From Mucilaginibacter endophyticus (GTDB taxonomy: Bacteria; Bacteroidota; Bacteroidia; Sphingobacteriales; Sphingobacteriaceae), in assembly GCF_003351025.1 (NCBI RefSeq), contig NZ_QPCG01000005.1, positions 273,932-337,931 of the forward strand: a DNA stretch of 64,000 nucleotides, read 5' to 3'. The notes below the pieces were generated by a model that was given only the letters and a program-made list of their open reading frames with translations, made no database searches and was not told where the DNA came from. The translations under genes and the position numbers were made by a program. Position 1 is the first letter of the stretch. Every line of letters starts with the position of its first letter. Of the stretch, positions 61,934-64,000 are shown one piece after another.

Positions 61934-62551
61934 ATGTCAGGAATTATTGGTAAAAAAGTAGGAATGACCAGCATTTTCGACGAGACAGGGAAGAACATTC
62001 CTTGTACGGTAATCGAAGCTGGCCCTTGCGTGGTAACACAAGTTAAGTCTGTGGATGCAGACGGGTACGCTGCTGTTCAGTTAGCGTATGGCGACAAAAA
62101 GGAAAAAAACACTTCTGCCCCTTTAAAAGGACACTTCCAGAAAGCCAACACCGCTCCAAAGCGTAAATTGGTTGAATTCAAAACTTTCGAAGATCAAAAA
62201 TCATTAGGCGACACCGTTACTGTCGAGATTTTTGCTGCGGGAGATTTTGTTGATGTGGTAGGTACCTCAAAAGGTAAAGGTTTTCAGGGTGTGGTAAAAC
62301 GTCACGGTTTTGGCGGTGTGGGTATGCAAACTCACGGTCAGCACAACCGTTTACGTGCGCCAGGTTCTTTGGGTGCGTCATCATGGCCATCACGTGTATT
62401 TAAAGGTATGCGCATGGCAGGTCAAACCGGAAACGCTCGCGTTAAAGTACAAAACCTTGAAGTAGTTAAGGTTTTCGCTGAGCAGAATCTGTTAGTAGTT
62501 AAAGGTTCCATCCCCGGAGCTAAGGGTTCATTCGTAATAGTGGATAAATAA
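61934..62551 (+). CDS. rplC: 50S ribosomal protein L3
   Basis: A 205-residue ribosomal protein. MSGIIGKKVGMTSIFDETGKNIPCTVIEAGPC is the family N-terminus, and RHGFGGVGMQTHGQHNRLRAPGSLGASSWPSRVFKGMRMAG is the central signature. It binds 23S rRNA near the peptidyl transferase centre. The ATG at 61934 is the conserved start; an upstream in-frame ATG at 61910 is within the leader. It is the first gene of the run; rpsJ is not directly upstream. Confidence 0.97.
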   Translation: MSGIIGKKVGMTSIFDETGKNIPCTVIEAGPCVVTQVKSVDADGYAAVQLAYGDKKEKNTSAPLKGHFQKANTAPKRKLVEFKTFEDQKSLGDTVTVEIFAAGDFVDVVGTSKGKGFQGVVKRHGFGGVGMQTHGQHNRLRAPGSLGASSWPSRVFKGMRMAGQTGNARVKVQNLEVVKVFAEQNLLVVKGSIPGAKGSFVIVDK

Positions 62552-62552
62552 G

Positions 62553-63185
62553 ATGGAAGTTAACGTATTAAACGTATCAGGTAAACAAACAGGTGCCAAG
62601 GTGCAGCTTCCTGAGTCGATTTTCGGTATTGAGCCAAATGATCACGCTATCTATCTTGATGTTAAGCAATATCTTGCTAACCAACGTCAGGGTACACACA
62701 AATCAAAACAGCGTAATGAGATTGCAGGTTCAACCCGCAAGCTATATAAGCAAAAAGGTACAGGCGGTGCCCGTGCCGGTGGTATTAAATCACCATTATT
62801 TAACGGTGGTGGCCGTGTATTCGGTCCGCAACCACGCGATTACAGCTTCAAATTAAACAAAAAGCTTAAATCACTGGCCCGTAACTCTGCTTTATCATAC
62901 AAAGCAAAAGATAACAACATTTTAGTGTTAGAGGATTTTAATTTTGATAGCATCAAAACTAAAAACTACATTAAGTTGGAGGCCGATTTGAATGTTACTA
63001 ATGATAAAACATTATTAGTAGTAGCAGGCGCTGAAAATAACAATGTGTATTTATCAAGCAGAAACCTGAAAAAAAGCAAAGTAATTTCAGTTGAGCAGCT
63101 TAACACTTATGATGTGTTAAACGCAGGTAAACTGTTGCTTACTACAGGTGCTGTTAAAACTTTGGAGGAAGCATTAGCTAAGTAA
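62553..63185 (+). CDS. rplD: 50S ribosomal protein L4
   Basis: A 210-residue protein with L4 motifs RQGTHKSKQRNEIAGSTRKLYKQKGTGGARAG and NGGGRVFGPQPRDYSFKLNKKLK. It binds 23S rRNA in the exit tunnel region and in some bacteria regulates its own operon. It starts two bases after the rplC stop. Confidence 0.97.
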   Translation: MEVNVLNVSGKQTGAKVQLPESIFGIEPNDHAIYLDVKQYLANQRQGTHKSKQRNEIAGSTRKLYKQKGTGGARAGGIKSPLFNGGGRVFGPQPRDYSFKLNKKLKSLARNSALSYKAKDNNILVLEDFNFDSIKTKNYIKLEADLNVTNDKTLLVVAGAENNNVYLSSRNLKKSKVISVEQLNTYDVLNAGKLLLTTGAVKTLEEALAK

Positions 63186-63187
63186 TT

Positions 63188-63478
63188 ATGGAAATTTTAA
63201 AACAACCCCTACTTACTGAAAAAGTTACTCAGTTAACTGACAAGCTTAACCGTTATGCTTTCAAAGTTGATCACAGGGCTAACAAAATTCAGATTAAAAG
63301 TGCCATTGAGGCAATGTACGGTGTTAACGTTACAGCGGTAAACACCATGAAATACGTCGGCAAACTAAAAACTCGCAATACTAAAGCAGGCGCCGTTCAA
63401 GGCCGTTCAGCTACTTACAAGAAAGCGATCATTACGTTGAAGGACGGAGAAGTAATTGATTTTTACAGCAATATATAA
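63188..63478 (+). CDS. rplW: 50S ribosomal protein L23
   Basis: A 96-residue protein with the L23 start MEILKQPLLTEKVTQLTDK and the motif KIQIKSAIEAMYGVNVTAVNTMKYVGK. It lies at the exit of the peptide tunnel. It starts three bases after rplD. Confidence 0.97.
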   Translation: MEILKQPLLTEKVTQLTDKLNRYAFKVDHRANKIQIKSAIEAMYGVNVTAVNTMKYVGKLKTRNTKAGAVQGRSATYKKAIITLKDGEVIDFYSNI

Positions 63479-63486
63479 TATAAGAC

Positions 63487-64000
63487 ATGGCAGTAAAGAG
63501 ATTTAAACCGGTTACTCCGGGTACCCGCTTCAGAGTTGATGTATCTAATTCAGATATTACAACAAACGTTCCTGAAAAATCGTTGGTTGTATCAGCTAAT
63601 ACAAGATCGGGCGGACGTAACAACAGCGGTAAAATGACTATGCGCTATTTAGGTGGTGGTCATAAACAAGCATACAGGCTGATTGATTTCAAACGTAATA
63701 AATTCAACATCCCGGCAAAAGTTGCAACTATCGAGTACGATCCTAACCGTTCGGCACGTATAGCGCTGTTACATTTTGTAGATGGCGAAAAAAGATACAT
63801 GATTGCTCCGGAAGGCTTAACAGTTGGTACTATTGTGGTAGCAGGCGAAACCGCTGCTCCTGAAGTGGGTAACACGTTACCTTTAAAGAACATTCCACTT
63901 GGTTCAATCATCCATAACATAGAGTTAAACCCAGGTCAGGGCGGTGTTATTGCCCGCAGCGCTGGTACTTACGCTCAACTTTCAGCACGCGATGGTAAAT
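63487..64000 (+). CDS. rplB: 50S ribosomal protein L2 (3'-truncated by window edge)
   Basis: The frame from 63487 runs off the right edge; 171 residues are visible. MAVKRFKPVTPGTRFRVD is the L2 N-terminus, and SGGRNNSGKMTMRYLGGGHKQ, RYMIAPEGLTVGT and the final GGVIARSAGTYAQLSARDGK are conserved. L2 is needed for subunit joining and peptidyl transfer. It follows rplW after eight bases, as in the standard S10-type operon order L3-L4-L23-L2. Confidence 0.95.
   Translation, partial: MAVKRFKPVTPGTRFRVDVSNSDITTNVPEKSLVVSANTRSGGRNNSGKMTMRYLGGGHKQAYRLIDFKRNKFNIPAKVATIEYDPNRSARIALLHFVDGEKRYMIAPEGLTVGTIVVAGETAAPEVGNTLPLKNIPLGSIIHNIELNPGQGGVIARSAGTYAQLSARDGK

Noticed and set aside
1..64000. tRNA or rRNA genes
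   Set aside because: No cloverleaf pattern with a TTCGA-type arm and CCA-like end was seen in any spacer.

Overview
The window is a chromosomal segment from a Bacteroidota bacterium. It is most likely a member of the Sphingobacteriaceae close to Mucilaginibacter or Pedobacter; this is inferred from gene content, not from a marker-gene search. The signs are an alternative complex III followed by an aa3-type oxidase operon, SusC/SusD outer-membrane proteins, many lipoproteins, TAnnTTTG-type promoters, DUF5690 and DUF983 proteins, and moderate GC content. No tRNA, rRNA, CRISPR array, prophage or intact insertion sequence was seen.

Layout. 1-11 kb: end of an alternative complex III operon (actE, actF), then a full cytochrome c oxidase operon (coxB, coxA, heme A and heme O synthases, two subunit III proteins, subunit IV, a SCO copper chaperone and small membrane proteins). 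Quinol oxidation, cytochrome c transfer and oxygen reduction are encoded side by side. 11-18 kb: an OmpA-type lipoprotein, then sucA-sucB (2-oxoglutarate dehydrogenase E1 and E2) on the minus strand and a DASH-type cryptochrome. 18-27.5 kb: mixed housekeeping and stress genes: a P4-type acid phosphatase, msrA, a DoxX-like protein, a LysR regulator divergent from an mdaB-ygiN quinone pair, a GH2 glycosidase, and a MarR-GNAT fusion followed by a frameshifted DUF2000 gene.

27.8-43 kb is the most distinctive part. It holds a Tat-exported phospholipase C, a TIGR03364 FAD oxidoreductase, a DUF5690 membrane protein and an XRE-cupin regulator. These are followed by a PhnZ-type diiron oxygenase, a SusC/SusD pair, an alkaline-phosphatase-superfamily hydrolase, a glycerophosphodiester phosphodiesterase and a metallophosphoesterase. 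Together they read as a locus for taking phosphonate or phosphodiester head groups from lipids, importing them, and releasing phosphate. The joint function is my inference; the individual families are well supported.

43-61.6 kb: a Gfo/Idh/MocA oxidoreductase, a lipoprotein of unknown function, a methyltransferase, MlaE/MlaF lipid transport, an SDR, PspC/LiaF-like envelope-stress proteins, a Nudix protein, a prephenate dehydrogenase that looks like fungal TYR1, a pair of paralogous membrane proteins around a TPR protein, a choline-kinase-like phosphotransferase, and a toxin-antitoxin relic whose toxin is cut short by a GC-rich segment. 61.8 kb to the right edge: a strong promoter followed by rplC, rplD, rplW and partial rplB.

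The spacers carry two families of dispersed inverted repeats (about 70 bp, three copies; about 85 bp, four copies), a cluster of five palindromes near 27.7 kb, and several spacers built from short repeated words.
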